The notes under the pieces were generated by a model, which made no database searches, was not told where the DNA came from, and worked only from the letters and a program-made list of their open reading frames with translations. A stretch of DNA of 64,000 nucleotides. Source: Sanguinoderma infundibulare (lineage: Eukaryota > Basidiomycota > Agaricomycetes > Polyporales > Polyporaceae). Location of the stretch: contig JAVLRN010000007.1 in assembly GCA_032821775.1 (NCBI GenBank), forward strand, positions 434,001-498,000, in the 5' to 3' direction. The translations under genes were made by a program, and so were the position numbers. Shown here piece by piece: positions 10,847 to 21,175 of this stretch. Each line of letters starts with the position of its first letter. Within the stretch, counting starts at the first letter, position 1.

Positions 10847-12675
10847 TGCTCGAGTTATAGATGGGAAGGACGGTCTTGCCATATCACGTTGTACACGGAT
10901 CTATTAGTCAACATGATCAACAATATTTCCGTCTTTCAATCGACGACATGCTCGGCTGCTATATGCGTGTTGCAAGCATGCATCAGTCGCGTGGTGCGAT
11001 ATCTCCTTCCACCGCCAATCTCATATTTCGTTGTCGGCATTTCGGGTGGCATTCCTTTACTGGCGTACCTGGCATCATGACTGATACTGATGGTCCATTG
11101 TCTGCTTTAGGCATCCTTCTAGGCTGGATGAAATGCTGCACGTGAGCGAGATAGGCTATGTCTCTGAAGCGGCACATCACCATCAAGATTGAGTGGCAGG
11201 ATGAAAAGCTTGATGGCTTGAGGTGTGTCCGACCTCTGGTTGGCTGGTTGCAATCTTCTCAGCTGATGAGCTCGCACTCATAGGACGACAAGTACAATGC
11301 TGAGCTCTTGAATGCGCTCCAAATGGTCACTCATCATCAGGAAAACCCTCCCAAGCTACTTCAATGAATTTACTACAATTATGATCTAATGGAGCTACTA
11401 TCAATCTAATTTGATCTAATTAGTACTAATATTGTACTAACATGCAGGGACATCTTTATAATTTGATCTAATTAGTATTAATATTGTGCTAACATGCAAG
11501 GACATCTTTGTGATTGTAATAATAGACACTATCACTTGGAGAGGGAACAGCAGTTGTACTAGTTAGGACTATTTTGCACTACTTTAGACCTATTTTAATG
11601 TATTGGGACATCAAAACCTACCAGTCTAGTTGAATGCTTCAACATCACATTCAGACTCCTCAAGTGATGCATGTGCTGGGCACCAGGAATGCTGTACATG
11701 CAATTGTTTTGAAAGAGGGAGCTGGATCATGCTGCACATGCGGGGCATCTCACTGGCACCCAGTGCATCATCCTATCTAGTCCTCACATGGCATTGGCAG
11801 AGACAACATCAGAATCAGCAGGCGGTCGAGCTTCTTGAGGCTGCGGTGGACGAGCACGATCGGAACACTCTTTCGAAGCAGATGGCAGATGCAGATGCGG
11901 ATGTGGATGCGATGGAACGGAAACAGAAAGGTGTATAGCAAATGGAAATAAATAATCCCCTCACACATGTGCGTGAGCGAGAACTCAGGGAGGTACTACA
12001 GTATACTGTAGCAGTAGTCAAGAGCAGCTTGATGGCAGTAGGGCAGCGAGTGCATGGTGGTGGTGGTTTTAGTGGTAATAAAAGATATACGATGGTGATG
12101 GACCGAATTGAAAGGTGAATATCATGCGGGATAGATACATATGCGACGGGAGAGGATAGGGACAGTGAAAATGAGCAGGATGGACAGCAACAGCATTGAC
12201 AAGGGGATCAAATGGGACAGAACGGGATGTGAAAACAATAAGAAAGGACGGGGATACACAGACAAAACCAACCATGAAACCGCAAGTGGTGAAATGCAGA
12301 CGACAATCCGTGAGATGAATTCACAGACGTAGACCGGACCAAGAGCACAGATAAACCAATGCATCCTGAATCCACGAGTTTTACTGCACCAGCCTCCCGC
12401 CATAGTCCTCCACAGCGCGCCACACCGGGTGCACGCTATGATGCTGGCCCGTGCCCATGCCCATGCATTATCCCGCCGCCCGTCTGAGTTGTGACTCGAC
12501 TGGTGCGCCAGCACACATTGTGGCTGCAGTTGATGCAGCTCCAGATACTGCTGGTCCGGGTCCGCAGCCGGATCGACGTCCGGCGAAGGCTCCCTCTGCA
12601 CGTGTGCCTGCATTCCCAGGGCAGCGTAGTAGTACTCCGCGGACAACATCGATGAGTGGTGGTGTGGGGCCGGTG
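10847..12675. other. Long region without recognisable gene
   Basis: About 1.8 kb with AT-rich patches and the 52-bp tandem repeat at 11409-11512. It may be the outer part of the transposon complex that follows, but no terminal inverted repeat or target duplication could be fixed by eye. A minus-strand frame covering 12122-12679 is open but has no motif. Confidence 0.45.
11409..11512. repeat. Two tandem 52-bp AT-rich units
   Basis: 11409-11460 and 11461-11512 are head-to-tail copies beginning ATTTGATCTAATTAG and containing CTAACATGCA, with a handful of differences. No third full unit follows. Confidence 0.9.
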
Positions 12676-14160
12676 TCATATGCCTGTGCCCGTTGGTATG
12701 TGAATGAGCATGAGTGGACCAGAGTGCACAGCGACCGCACCACTAAGTGTCGGCGGTGTGCCACGGGGATTGGATACTACTCCAGTAGAGACGGCTGCAC
12801 AGTGAGGAGCAGTGAAGTTCATCCCTGGCGCCGAAGACCACTGACCCGGAGCCGGAGCAGACCCCACCATCCTCGCTTCATGATCGCAGAGGCCTGGGGA
12901 TGTGGGCAAGCTGCACGCCTCAGGACGTTCCTGGGGGGTGCTGAGAAGTTTGTCTGTGAGAGTGACATAAAACTGAGGCTCCGACTCTGACTCCGACTGC
13001 CTCTGCCGGTACTCATCGTTCTCCAGCTGTTCGAACAGCAGACACAGCAGTGGCAGCTTGGTATCGCTCTCAGTCACCCCGCCACATCTCGCTCTGCGCA
13101 CACCCGCACCGTAGATGAAAAATGGTGAACGGCCGGGACAGCTACGTCCTCTCACACGAGAAGCCTCAGCGACGTCCCAGCCTTCGCCTTCGGGATCGTG
13201 CTGCATTGAATCTGGGGTGTGGATGCGGATTGCTGGAAGGAGGGGTGCCTTTTCCAGATGACCCATCTTTGGCGCAGATGGTGGTGCCCTTGCCATCGAC
13301 TTCTCGAAGTTCATTGGGGGCAGTCTGTGCTGACAGCATGCATCGTAGATGCTCAATATGGCCTCGCTGCAGCTCTGCCCAAACGATTTGGGAGGGTGTG
13401 AGTGAGCCCTGGCAACGGATGGGGAGGCATACGCGTGACCATCGAGAATGAAGGATGGTGACAGATGAGTTTTGCTGGGAGAAGACCAGGGTCGCATTGG
13501 TGGAGAGATTGGAGAGGCAGGAACGGATGTGGCGGGAGATGCCACCCTAGAGAGAGAGCATTCCCGGGAGGAGTCGAGAAGTCCAAACTGAACAGAAAGC
13601 TCATCATCCATAGGTTCATTCTTCACATATGAGGACGGCGGTGGCGGTGGCGGTGATGGGGAATGCGAAGTAGAGCAGAGGGTGGAGAACCGACATTGCG
13701 CGACTGAACCTGGAGACAAGGTCAAGGTCCATGAACAATCGGATGCAGAGTGCGATGGAGGATGCGAGAGTGATGGGGAAGAGGAATGTAAAGTCGAAAC
13801 GTGCCATGCTCGAACCGCCTTGGGATGTGGGATGTTGGAGGGGACGACTCTGTACAGACCCGTAACGTGTGTTGCACTCGGTGGAGGGAGTTCGGAGGAG
13901 TAAAGGACAGTGCGAGATGGGTCGTTCACATCCCATATTGATATGCTTTGAGCAGGCGCCTTCGGGGCAGCCACACAGAACGAGTCGTTTCCCCACAATG
14001 AAAACAACTGGTACAAAGGTAAATGAGTATTGACTCCAGAGCAGCGGAATCAACGGCTTACTTTGTCGCTGTTGGGTAACTCTCTCAGCTTTGGAGGGAG
14101 AGTCCTCCATTTCAAAGCAGTCTTCTTCTTGGTGGCAATGTTCGTGATTGAGGAGGTGTG
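12676..14160 (-). CDS. Hypothetical Ser/Pro-rich protein, multi-exon, unknown
   Basis: A long minus-strand frame (12676 to about 14012) joins upstream through a 50-nt GT-AG intron to an exon that ends ...LPNSDK near 14062. The encoded protein starts with a compact part (LFSLWGNDSFC, SISIWDVNDPS) and continues as a long Ser/Pro-rich stretch with acidic patches. A frame this long plus a clean intron argues for a real or recently real gene. I do not recognise a family. It lies downstream of pyridoxal-kinase and HSF fragments on the same strand, so it may be the tail of a chimeric transcript or of another captured gene. The 5' end is not resolved. Confidence 0.35.
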
Positions 14161-14564
14161 GCCATATGCAGCGCTGTGGGTGTGCGTGTAGAACTCTCGC
14201 CAGCAGCAGCAGGACTAGTGTGGGAGTGCACAGAGTAAGGGGGCGAAGCCGCCTGCATTTGTTGCAAGTGCAAATGCAGTGGGTAGGAGAACGCGTGGTG
14301 GTGCATGGTCATGCCAGTGCCACGGCTCACATTCGCAAGGGACTGCATTGGCGGCGGCTGCGGGGATTGAGACGGCGGCTGGGGCTGAGGTGACGATACC
14401 GATGGGTAGCAGAAGCCAGTCATAGTGTTAGCAGAACCACTTCCATCGCCACACAACACAAGATGCACGAGTCCACAATCGGCGGCAGGACAGGATGCTC
14501 CAAGAAGAGGGGAGCGTTGCCAGAGATAGGTCGTACCGTGCTTGCAATGTAGATGCACATGCAC
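14112..14564 (-). other. Open Pro/Gln/His-rich frame, possible exon
   Basis: A minus-strand frame between the HSF fragment and the hypothetical gene at 12676 encodes low-complexity sequence (PQPQPPSQSPQPPPMQ, HLHLQQMQ). Similar disordered stretches follow DNA-binding domains in many fungal transcription factors, but here no conserved block confirms it. Confidence 0.25.
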
Positions 14565-14572
14565 ACTCGTAC

Positions 14573-14771
14573 CTGCGTTCTATAGAAAACAGGTAGGACA
14601 TTCGAGAAGAGAAGGTCGAGGTACTGCGCCATCGAAGCAAAATGCGACTGGCGATAAACGCTGGGGAGAACATGGAGGGCGAAGGCGAGTTGCTCTAGCC
14701 GCACTACGGTGATATGCTCTTCTGTGGGATCCCAGCGAACCATGTGGTGGTTCTCTGGCCACTCGAGGAGG
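14573..14771 (-). pseudogene. HSF-type DNA-binding domain, N-terminal half (fragment)
   Basis: An exon bounded by AG (14772) and GT (14572) encodes ENHHMVRWDPTEEHI...EQLAFALHVLPSVYRQSHFAS. This matches the first half of an HSF-type domain: helix 1, the IRW strand, then the helix entering the recognition region. The second half is absent here; after MAQYLD the sequence diverges. It follows directly on a pyridoxal-kinase fragment on the same strand, so it is a broken or captured gene piece. The matching second half of such a domain is at 20559 on the other strand. Identification is from motif memory, with no search run. Confidence 0.65.
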
Positions 14772-14783
14772 CTGGACGTGTCG

Positions 14784-15143
14784 TTAGCACGACGTCCACT
14801 CGTCCTCGGGCAGCATCGCCGCAGCCTCATGGGTGAGCATGAGCATCGTGTGTGTCTTGCTCACTGCATGCAACACTGCGCGCGACAATGGTGTCTCCGA
14901 GCCTGACATGTCACTGGATGCCGTCGGTTGGGCTTTGTGTTCATCGAAGTGCGCGAGGATGAGGGCAGAGAAGAGGTCGCCGACACCGGCAACGTCGGGG
15001 CCTTGTTGAGAGGATGCAATGCAGGCGAGGAAGTCGGAGGTGGAGGTGGCTGGACGGAGGTGTGGGGGAAGGAGAATGAGAAGCCAGGGCTTGAGGGGTG
15101 CGAAGAAGAGACGCGTCGGGCGGACATATCCGTAGAGCTTCAT
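14784..15143 (-). pseudogene. Pyridoxal kinase C-terminal fragment
   Basis: The frame contains GVGDLFSALILAHF, the glycine-rich ATP/phosphate-binding motif with the catalytic Asp of the ribokinase-fold pyridoxal kinases. It is followed by LSRAVLHAVSKTHTMLMLTHE and LPEDEWT, which match the C-terminal helices of fungal enzymes. Pyridoxal kinase makes pyridoxal 5'-phosphate (vitamin B6 salvage). The N-terminal two thirds are missing and the frame stops after the acidic LPEDE block. The fragment abuts an HSF fragment. It is best read as a captured or rearranged gene piece inside transposon-rich DNA rather than a working enzyme. Confidence 0.65.
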
Positions 15144-15608
15144 GAGGAAGATAGCTTGTGGCTTTGCCGGTTGCTGTTGTGGTGCGCCATCTGAGTTTGT
15201 TGGGAAGGCGTCATCCTGCTTGAGCGACTGTGATTCACGAGGGGAGGGCTGGGAAGATGTATTGGTGGACTGGCCCTCTGGGATGGACTGCTGAGAGGAA
15301 GGGAGATGGGATCCGTGGAGGTGGAGCGCGAGTATGACTGATCCCGGGAGTGATAGGACAGGCGGCAGGTGTAGATGGTCTGAGGATAGAGGTCTGCCGA
15401 TGCGTCAAAAAGGCAGCTGTGGAGAGTGGTGAAGGGACGTAGGGGTTTCGCTAAAGACGAGATGGGAGCAAGAGAGCCAATGACTGGATTAGACACTGAC
15501 GAAATACAATGCAAGTAGATGGTTCGAACACTTTGTAACTGGGTCAATCTATGTATCACAACACTATGCCATTGTCATATACATATGCTGATCACTAAAT
15601 ACATTTAA
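15144..15608. other. Spacer between transposase 3' end and gene fragments
   Basis: A minus-strand frame (15140-15559) is open but low in complexity (Ser/Thr/Pro). It may include further upstream exon sequence of the kinase fragment; the reading frame continues a little above 15143. Nothing else is seen. Confidence 0.4.
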
Positions 15609-18303
15609 CTAGAAATCCTCGCAATCATCAAGGACCGTGCTACTTGCCCAGGCTCTGTCTATCTGACTACCGCAAACCAGGTACAAGTGACAGCTTTGAC
15701 GGATCGTACTTACTTTGATGACACTGGCAAGTAAATCGCCCTCTTTGTTTCGACAGCGCGATACTTTATACAAGCCGTTTACAGGGTCTGGCCGAGTAAA
15801 TGCAGTAAACCATTCGATGTATGCCAGATGACCAGGTGCAATGATACTGGGCAAATGCTCTTGGTAAGCAGTCTTTGACAGCTTGAATACGAGTCGTATC
15901 TGGCCCACACGATAACCTTTCATTTTAATAAGTGTGGAGTATGCATTTATAGGTAGACGATGCCGCACCTTTGACCCTGAATGGACCGCCTTCACCTTTA
16001 TTCACCAACACGGTATCGAAACGAGCAGGGACTGCCCTCCCCTGCTTGTCTCTCCAGGCAGGCCGTGCGTGTACAGCATCTTGGCGGTCTTTCATAATAC
16101 TGAGATGCTGCACGTCCTCGAGCACGAACTTGACCCTGTGGAATGCAGGGAGGGTCGTGAAGCGGAAGAACATGGACTTTGAGGCACGTTCAATCTCGGC
16201 AGGGAATAGAAGTGGGTCTCGATACTCAACCAAGAATCGCGCAAGCGCATTGCAGATGAATGTTGCCCCATAGTCCTTGATTGCGGCGTCAAAATGGAGC
16301 GCTTTGGCATGTGGAGTCTTTGTGATGTGGATGCGGGATAGTGTCAGTCCAGCAGGAGACGCGATCTGGCTGGGGACCACAACACCATGGCCAACAAGCG
16401 TGGAGGACGCGCGCGCCCAGGCATGCTGCAATGGAACCCCAAGGTGATAGTCGCGCCCGGGAGAAGTTGAATGGTGGCATGTCAGATGTTGCGCAGGGTG
16501 GACGGCACGATGGCCGTGGGGACGAGGAGGATTGTCATCACCAGTGGTCGTCACCTCGATGAGCATGTCCTCGAGGCTGCTGGTGGAGGCATGGGAGCAC
16601 GAACGACTGCAGGAAGACCATCCGTGAGAGGTTGAGCGGCGCAAGGATGGTTCGGAGGGAGCATGCACGGCATTCGACTGCACCTTTTCTTCAGCCTTGG
16701 CTCTGTTTTGAAGGTGCCACTGGATGAAGGCTTCGTGCCGCAGAATCTTCTCTCGGCGCTCAAGCCAGAGTGTCATCTGGGGAAACTTGTCTTTGTGGTT
16801 GGTCGCACGGTAGGCGTCCTTCGCAAAGTCAATATGCAGATGTTCTGTGTCCTGAGTGTCATAGCCATCTGTTGTACCAAAAAAAATAATTGACTGCATG
16901 TAGTGGTCGAGGGAGTGTAGTTTGGGGATGTGAAAGTGGGCATGTACACCAATGTTGATGAGCATGGCCTTGTTCACGTGGAAGTGCAGAAGTGCTTTCT
17001 GAAGCAGGTCCAGGGATTCAGATGTGTGAGCAGGATACTGAGCGAGATACAGGAAATCGAGGAGGGCGCGAACAGCTCGCACAAGACGGGTGGGAGAAAT
17101 GCCGGATCAGAGAGGGAGACCAATAATGAGACCAAGGAGCTGGTGGCAGATGTCTGTGTGCTCCTTGCCAGTGACGTTCTGCAGTGTCGTGATTCCCTTC
17201 AGGAACATGCGGAGCTGATGGTTGGGGGGTTGCCAGCATGCACGAGCATCCAGCTCCTCCACCCCATATGCACTCTTGAGCCAGCTGACAAGATGTTTGA
17301 TGATGCCCTGATACATTTGATGGAGGATGTCAGGAGTGATAGAGCGATAGATGTTGACATATGGGAGCTGCGCCCAGAATGGATTGCGGACAGGCTTGAT
17401 GCCTGCATCCACACATGCCTTTGAAAACTCAATTGTGGGGCCATCGACTAACGCGACAGCCTCGAGGATCTTCTGGAGGTCACGGAGCTCACGTTCCAGG
17501 TCTGTGTCATCTCCCAGCTTGTTGTGAGGGACCGCGCACTTCGGGCACGTTTCATTCTTGCAGCATGTCACCAGTAGTTGCTCAGGATAGTCACCGACAA
17601 ACATTGCAAAGATTGGATGTCCATGGCGGATCACCCCGTCGCCACTGACAACCTTGATGCCATCAACTCCAGCATGGGCGAGTGGCTGGAGGATAGTTGC
17701 CATGCACTTGTGGAACAGATTTCCAAGTGCGTGTCGATGGGCTTCCTTGTTGCTGATGTGTTGAAGTTTCGTAACGGGGAGGTAGGTGAGGAGGATTTGG
17801 CCACGATGTGATGGTTTACGGCAGATGTCTTTAGGGAGATTACCAATGGTCATGTACACAGGGTAAGCGGTGTGGCTTCCGAAGACGGTGAGCTGGGTCT
17901 TATCCGACAAGATGATAATGGGGATGATGGTGGCGCCAGGCTTTCGTTTCTCTAGCTCAGCCTCAAACTAACATGAATACATCATAATTTTGAATATACA
18001 GTGTGTACGTACTTGTGTTTCCCACCACCATTCACCTGTGTGCAAGTCAAAGTATATGTGGACCCTCTGATTGTCATCTGTGAAATGCTGCTCAGGCGCA
18101 AATACAAGGAGCCCAGAGAACTCTGGATCACTGTACAATGCGCGGATGCACGCAATGGCATCCCGATAGAAGACTTCAAATGCTTCCCCCGCCACAATGA
18201 TTTCACAGTGCATAAAGCATGGGCGACCAGAAATGAGCTCCTCGTCGATAATCCTATTGAGACCTCGCGAGTGCTTAAACGACAGACCGAGGACATCAGC
18301 AAG

Positions 18304-18857
18304 CTAAAAGCAAATGGATGAAGTTAGTCACTAGCGTTATGCAGCAGCAGACCACCGAGTAGCACAAACTCGAACCGGAGGGTCACAAGGTTGAGGAAAG
18401 AACACTGTCCCATCCCCTGTTTCACACCACAGCAACTTCCTGTCTCGAGAGAAAGCAAACTTCTGAACCTCACGCCCATAGAAAGACCCTCCGATTGGGC
18501 CAGAAACCTTCGCAATACACAACCCGTCACTGAACCTTGCACCCATAGAGAGAGCTTCCGATCGGGCCGGAGACCTTCGCAATGCACAACCCATCGCTGA
18601 TCCTCCACAAGAGCACCTTGCGATAGTCGCAAGATTGAACATAGGCACCACATGGAGAAAAGCAGGTAGAAGCACCATCACTGGAGTGTTGGTGTCCATC
18701 CAGAGAAACAAGTAAGGTGCCACTGAATGCGTCCCTGCCATATCAGACGATGGAGGGCCCGGATGGAGCGGCCAATGGTCTCACAGGAGGGGAGGGATAG
18801 TACTGACGAGTGTGGGACAAAGGGGAGACTTGTGGGGAAAGGGCTGGGAGGACGTAC
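18304..18857 (-). other. 554-nt intron of the Plavaka transposase
   Basis: The donor GTACGT after LAI-E-G and the acceptor TTTTAG before LADVLG give an intron about ten times longer than the others in the window. Its centre carries two 67-bp tandem units (18464-18530, 18531-18597). The excess length may be an insertion. Confidence 0.6.
18464..18597. repeat. Two tandem 67-bp units inside the transposase intron
   Basis: Both units begin TGAACCT, share CCATAGA and ACCTTCGCAAT blocks and end CCCGTCAC or CCATCGC. They are about 80 percent alike by eye. Confidence 0.85.
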
Positions 18858-19833
18858 ACCTTCAATGGCGAGCAGCTCTGACACCGCCATAGACCCTGGC
18901 CCCTGCATCTTGGACCACTTTGCAATTGCCCAGTCCATATATAAATTGAAGGGATAGTATGGGTTATTCGCATCAGCATCGATCGCGCGTGAATAGCAGT
19001 CATATTCATTGTAGGTAGGGTGCGGAGTGATGGGCGCGCCTGCACATCTGCCAAAGTGATCGACTGCAGTCTTCATGCAGAGGTGTGCATTCGCGTGTTG
19101 TTGAGTGGCTTGCGTAGAGTCGTCCTCAGAGTCTTGAGCGGGGTCTTCAATGGAATCGTGGTCAGGGCTGTCTTTGCAGTGAGGGTATGGCGGAGGCTCC
19201 CAGCTCAACTCATCATCGTAGTTGCGTGCGTCCTCATCCTCGTCCTCGGCACTGTCTTCGAGTTCTTCAGCATCCTCCAGCTGTTCCTCCTCATCCATGT
19301 CCTCTCCTTGATCCCCTTCACCTTCAGCCTCCTCACCAATATCCTCTCCAGCCCCATCACCATCGCTGCCTTCATATTCGTCGAAATCGTCGAAATCGAC
19401 TGGGTCATACGCACCAAAATAATCCCCTTCAAATGCCACTGGAGATGCCTCAGCATCGTCGTGCTCGAGTGGAGGTTGAGGCTGAGGCAAGGAGGTCGGG
19501 GGAGTTGGAGGGTCTGAGGCATATAGGTCTTCTTGTTCGCAAACAGCGACACATCAAGGTTTGTTGGTCTGTTGTAGATGGCTCTGGTATCCAGTTGTTG
19601 TAAACCAGGAATTGCATCCCGGGCAGTGCTGAGCGTATTTGCGGGTTTTGTAGGAACGCAGCATGGCAAAAAAGGAGGTTGAGAACAAAGGGATGCCGAT
19701 GGTTAGACGCTTGTGTGTGCACATGCATCACGCGTACCGGATGCACACGTGTACCCGACTATTCCACCCACCACCACCACCACCACCGCCACCAGTGCTT
19801 CTCCTTCTGTCTCATTCTTCTACGCTCACCTAA

Positions 19834-20478
19834 GTGCTTATAGCTTGTCCTTGCTTTTCTGTCTGCCCTCCCCAACCCCTCTCACCATGCCGCTTCGCCT
19901 TCCTGATCCACCCGACCAACCGGACCTCTTCAACCTTCGCCCGACCCTCCCTTCAGACCCAGAAGAGCTGCAATGTCTTCCGTCTCATTGCCCAAGCGAG
20001 CTTTGTGTCCTCCTTGCACTCAATCAGCATCACCCTGCTCAATGATCCCTCCGACGTCGTCTGGAACAATCCCAATGTCCGCTCGTACTCGACCATCATC
20101 GAGGCACTCTTTGCCCTCAAGGAGCTTGAGGATGTCGACGTCTGCGTCGCAAACTGCCTCATGCCGCTCGCTGACGTCGATGTCGCAGCGATCGCGCACA
20201 CCTGGAAGCGCATCCGGAAGCTGCACATCAGCTATGCACCCTTCCGCCTGCACACCCTCCCCCTGCTCACCTCCCTGTGGCACTTTGCGGATCACTGCCC
20301 AGAGCTGCAACAGCTGTCTATGACGAAACTCGCGATCCCTGAGGTGCTCGATGTCCCGCCCATCCTGCGGGAGCGAGCACATCCATTGTGCTTCCTAGAT
20401 CTCAAGATGATGTTCACACGCAATTACGATGGGGGCCGGCTCAAGAAGGCCCTCAGTCCTCTCGGGAACTATATGTGA
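19834..20478 (+). CDS. F-box/LRR-like C-terminal piece, unknown
   Basis: An open frame of about 210 codons is rich in Leu at LRR spacing (IRKLHISYAPFRLHTLPLL, LQQLSMTKLAIPEVL) and begins with a stretch like the region after an F-box (FRLIAQASFVSSLHSISI). Agaricomycete F-box proteins often carry such degenerate LRRs. No clean F-box or ATG was found; an ATG at 19887 is in a different frame. The frame runs into a donor GTGAGT at 20476, and the next acceptor (20558) leads into HSF sequence, so the present transcript would be chimeric. It diverges from the Plavaka gene start across a ~350-bp spacer. Confidence 0.4.
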   Translation: MLIACPCFSVCPPQPLSPCRFAFLIHPTNRTSSTFARPSLQTQKSCNVFRLIAQASFVSSLHSISITLLNDPSDVVWNNPNVRSYSTIIEALFALKELEDVDVCVANCLMPLADVDVAAIAHTWKRIRKLHISYAPFRLHTLPLLTSLWHFADHCPELQQLSMTKLAIPEVLDVPPILRERAHPLCFLDLKMMFTRNYDGGRLKKALSPLGNYM

Positions 20479-20558
20479 GTCTCTACTTCTTTTCTTACAT
20501 CTCACTCGTCCCTGGCATGGTTCCCCGTGAGCCCTAACACCTTTCTCGCATGCCTTAG

Positions 20559-20800
20559 ATCTGGCTTCATGTGCAAGGTCAACCTTCGAAATGTGGACCT
20601 GGCTATAGATGATCCCGACGTGAGCACCTGGGTAAGCTCCTTCTAGCCGTATTACCGCTTTCCACAGTAGCTAACTTGTTCACCATCCATAGCGCATCTG
20701 AGGCGCAACAGCCACTCACCACTGAAGGTCGTCATGAACTGCTAGCATCGCATACCTCCCCGCCTTCCTAAGCTGTATAAGAACAACCCCAAGGTCCCCC
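20559..20800 (+). pseudogene. HSF-type DNA-binding domain, C-terminal half (fragment)
   Basis: After a TTAG acceptor the plus strand reads GFMCKVNLRNVDLAIDDPDVSTW, then a GTAAGC intron (20632-20692). The next exon has LRRNSHSPLKVVMN, a TAG stop, then RIPPRLPK. This matches the second half of basidiomycete HSF domains (YGF, KVNLRNVDPAIDDPD, TW, then SPPEVV and PPRLPK) with the same intron position. Two bases are missing at the expected IYGF start, and a stop codon follows. It is a genomic fragment joined downstream of the F-box/LRR-like piece, and complements the half at 14573 on the opposite strand. Confidence 0.7.
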
Positions 20801-21175
20801 AGATCCCCCACTGTGTTCAGCCATCAGTACAGGACCTGTCCCGTACTGGCATACGGACAGGCCTGCAGCTTCTCGATTGGGGGATATGCAAGGTGTTCTG
20901 CGAGCCTGAATGCTATGCTGACGCCACTTGCGCATCCTCTACAACAGCCGCAATCAACACGCCCTCCTCTGCGTCGACATCAACCGCCGCTGGGCCCTCG
21001 GACTTCAACCTGCTGCTCCAGCCACTCTCGTGCCCGCACCTGCTCATGGCACTCATGCCCATGTTCTGCGAGAATTTCCATGACCCGCACCTCACGCTTT
21101 GAGCAGTACAGCCTTGGCCACCCTCTCGATTACTATGACTCACCTCTGTCCCCGCCCCAATCGCTCCAAGACCGC

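Larger units (their letters stand above)
15609..19490 (-). mobile_element. Plavaka-type DNA transposase (one in-frame stop)
   Basis: Four exons (18858-19490, 18013-18303, 15969-17967, 15609-15916) join in frame to about 1,076 codons. An acidic N-terminus (Glu/Asp runs) is followed by NPYYPFNLYMDWAIAKW and GPGSMAVSELLAIEG. Next come LADVLGLSFKHSRGLN, RKPGATIIPIIILSDKTQLT and DYPEQLLVTCCKNETCPKC. The C-terminal part has SITPDILHQMYQGIIKHL, HSLDHY and TEHLHIDFAKDAYRATNHKD. These are the hallmark blocks of Plavaka transposases of Basidiomycota, cut-and-paste enzymes with an RNase H-like core. One TGA at 17107-17109 interrupts the frame, which is otherwise open on both sides and looks like a CGA-to-TGA change. 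Element termini were not found. Confidence 0.9.
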
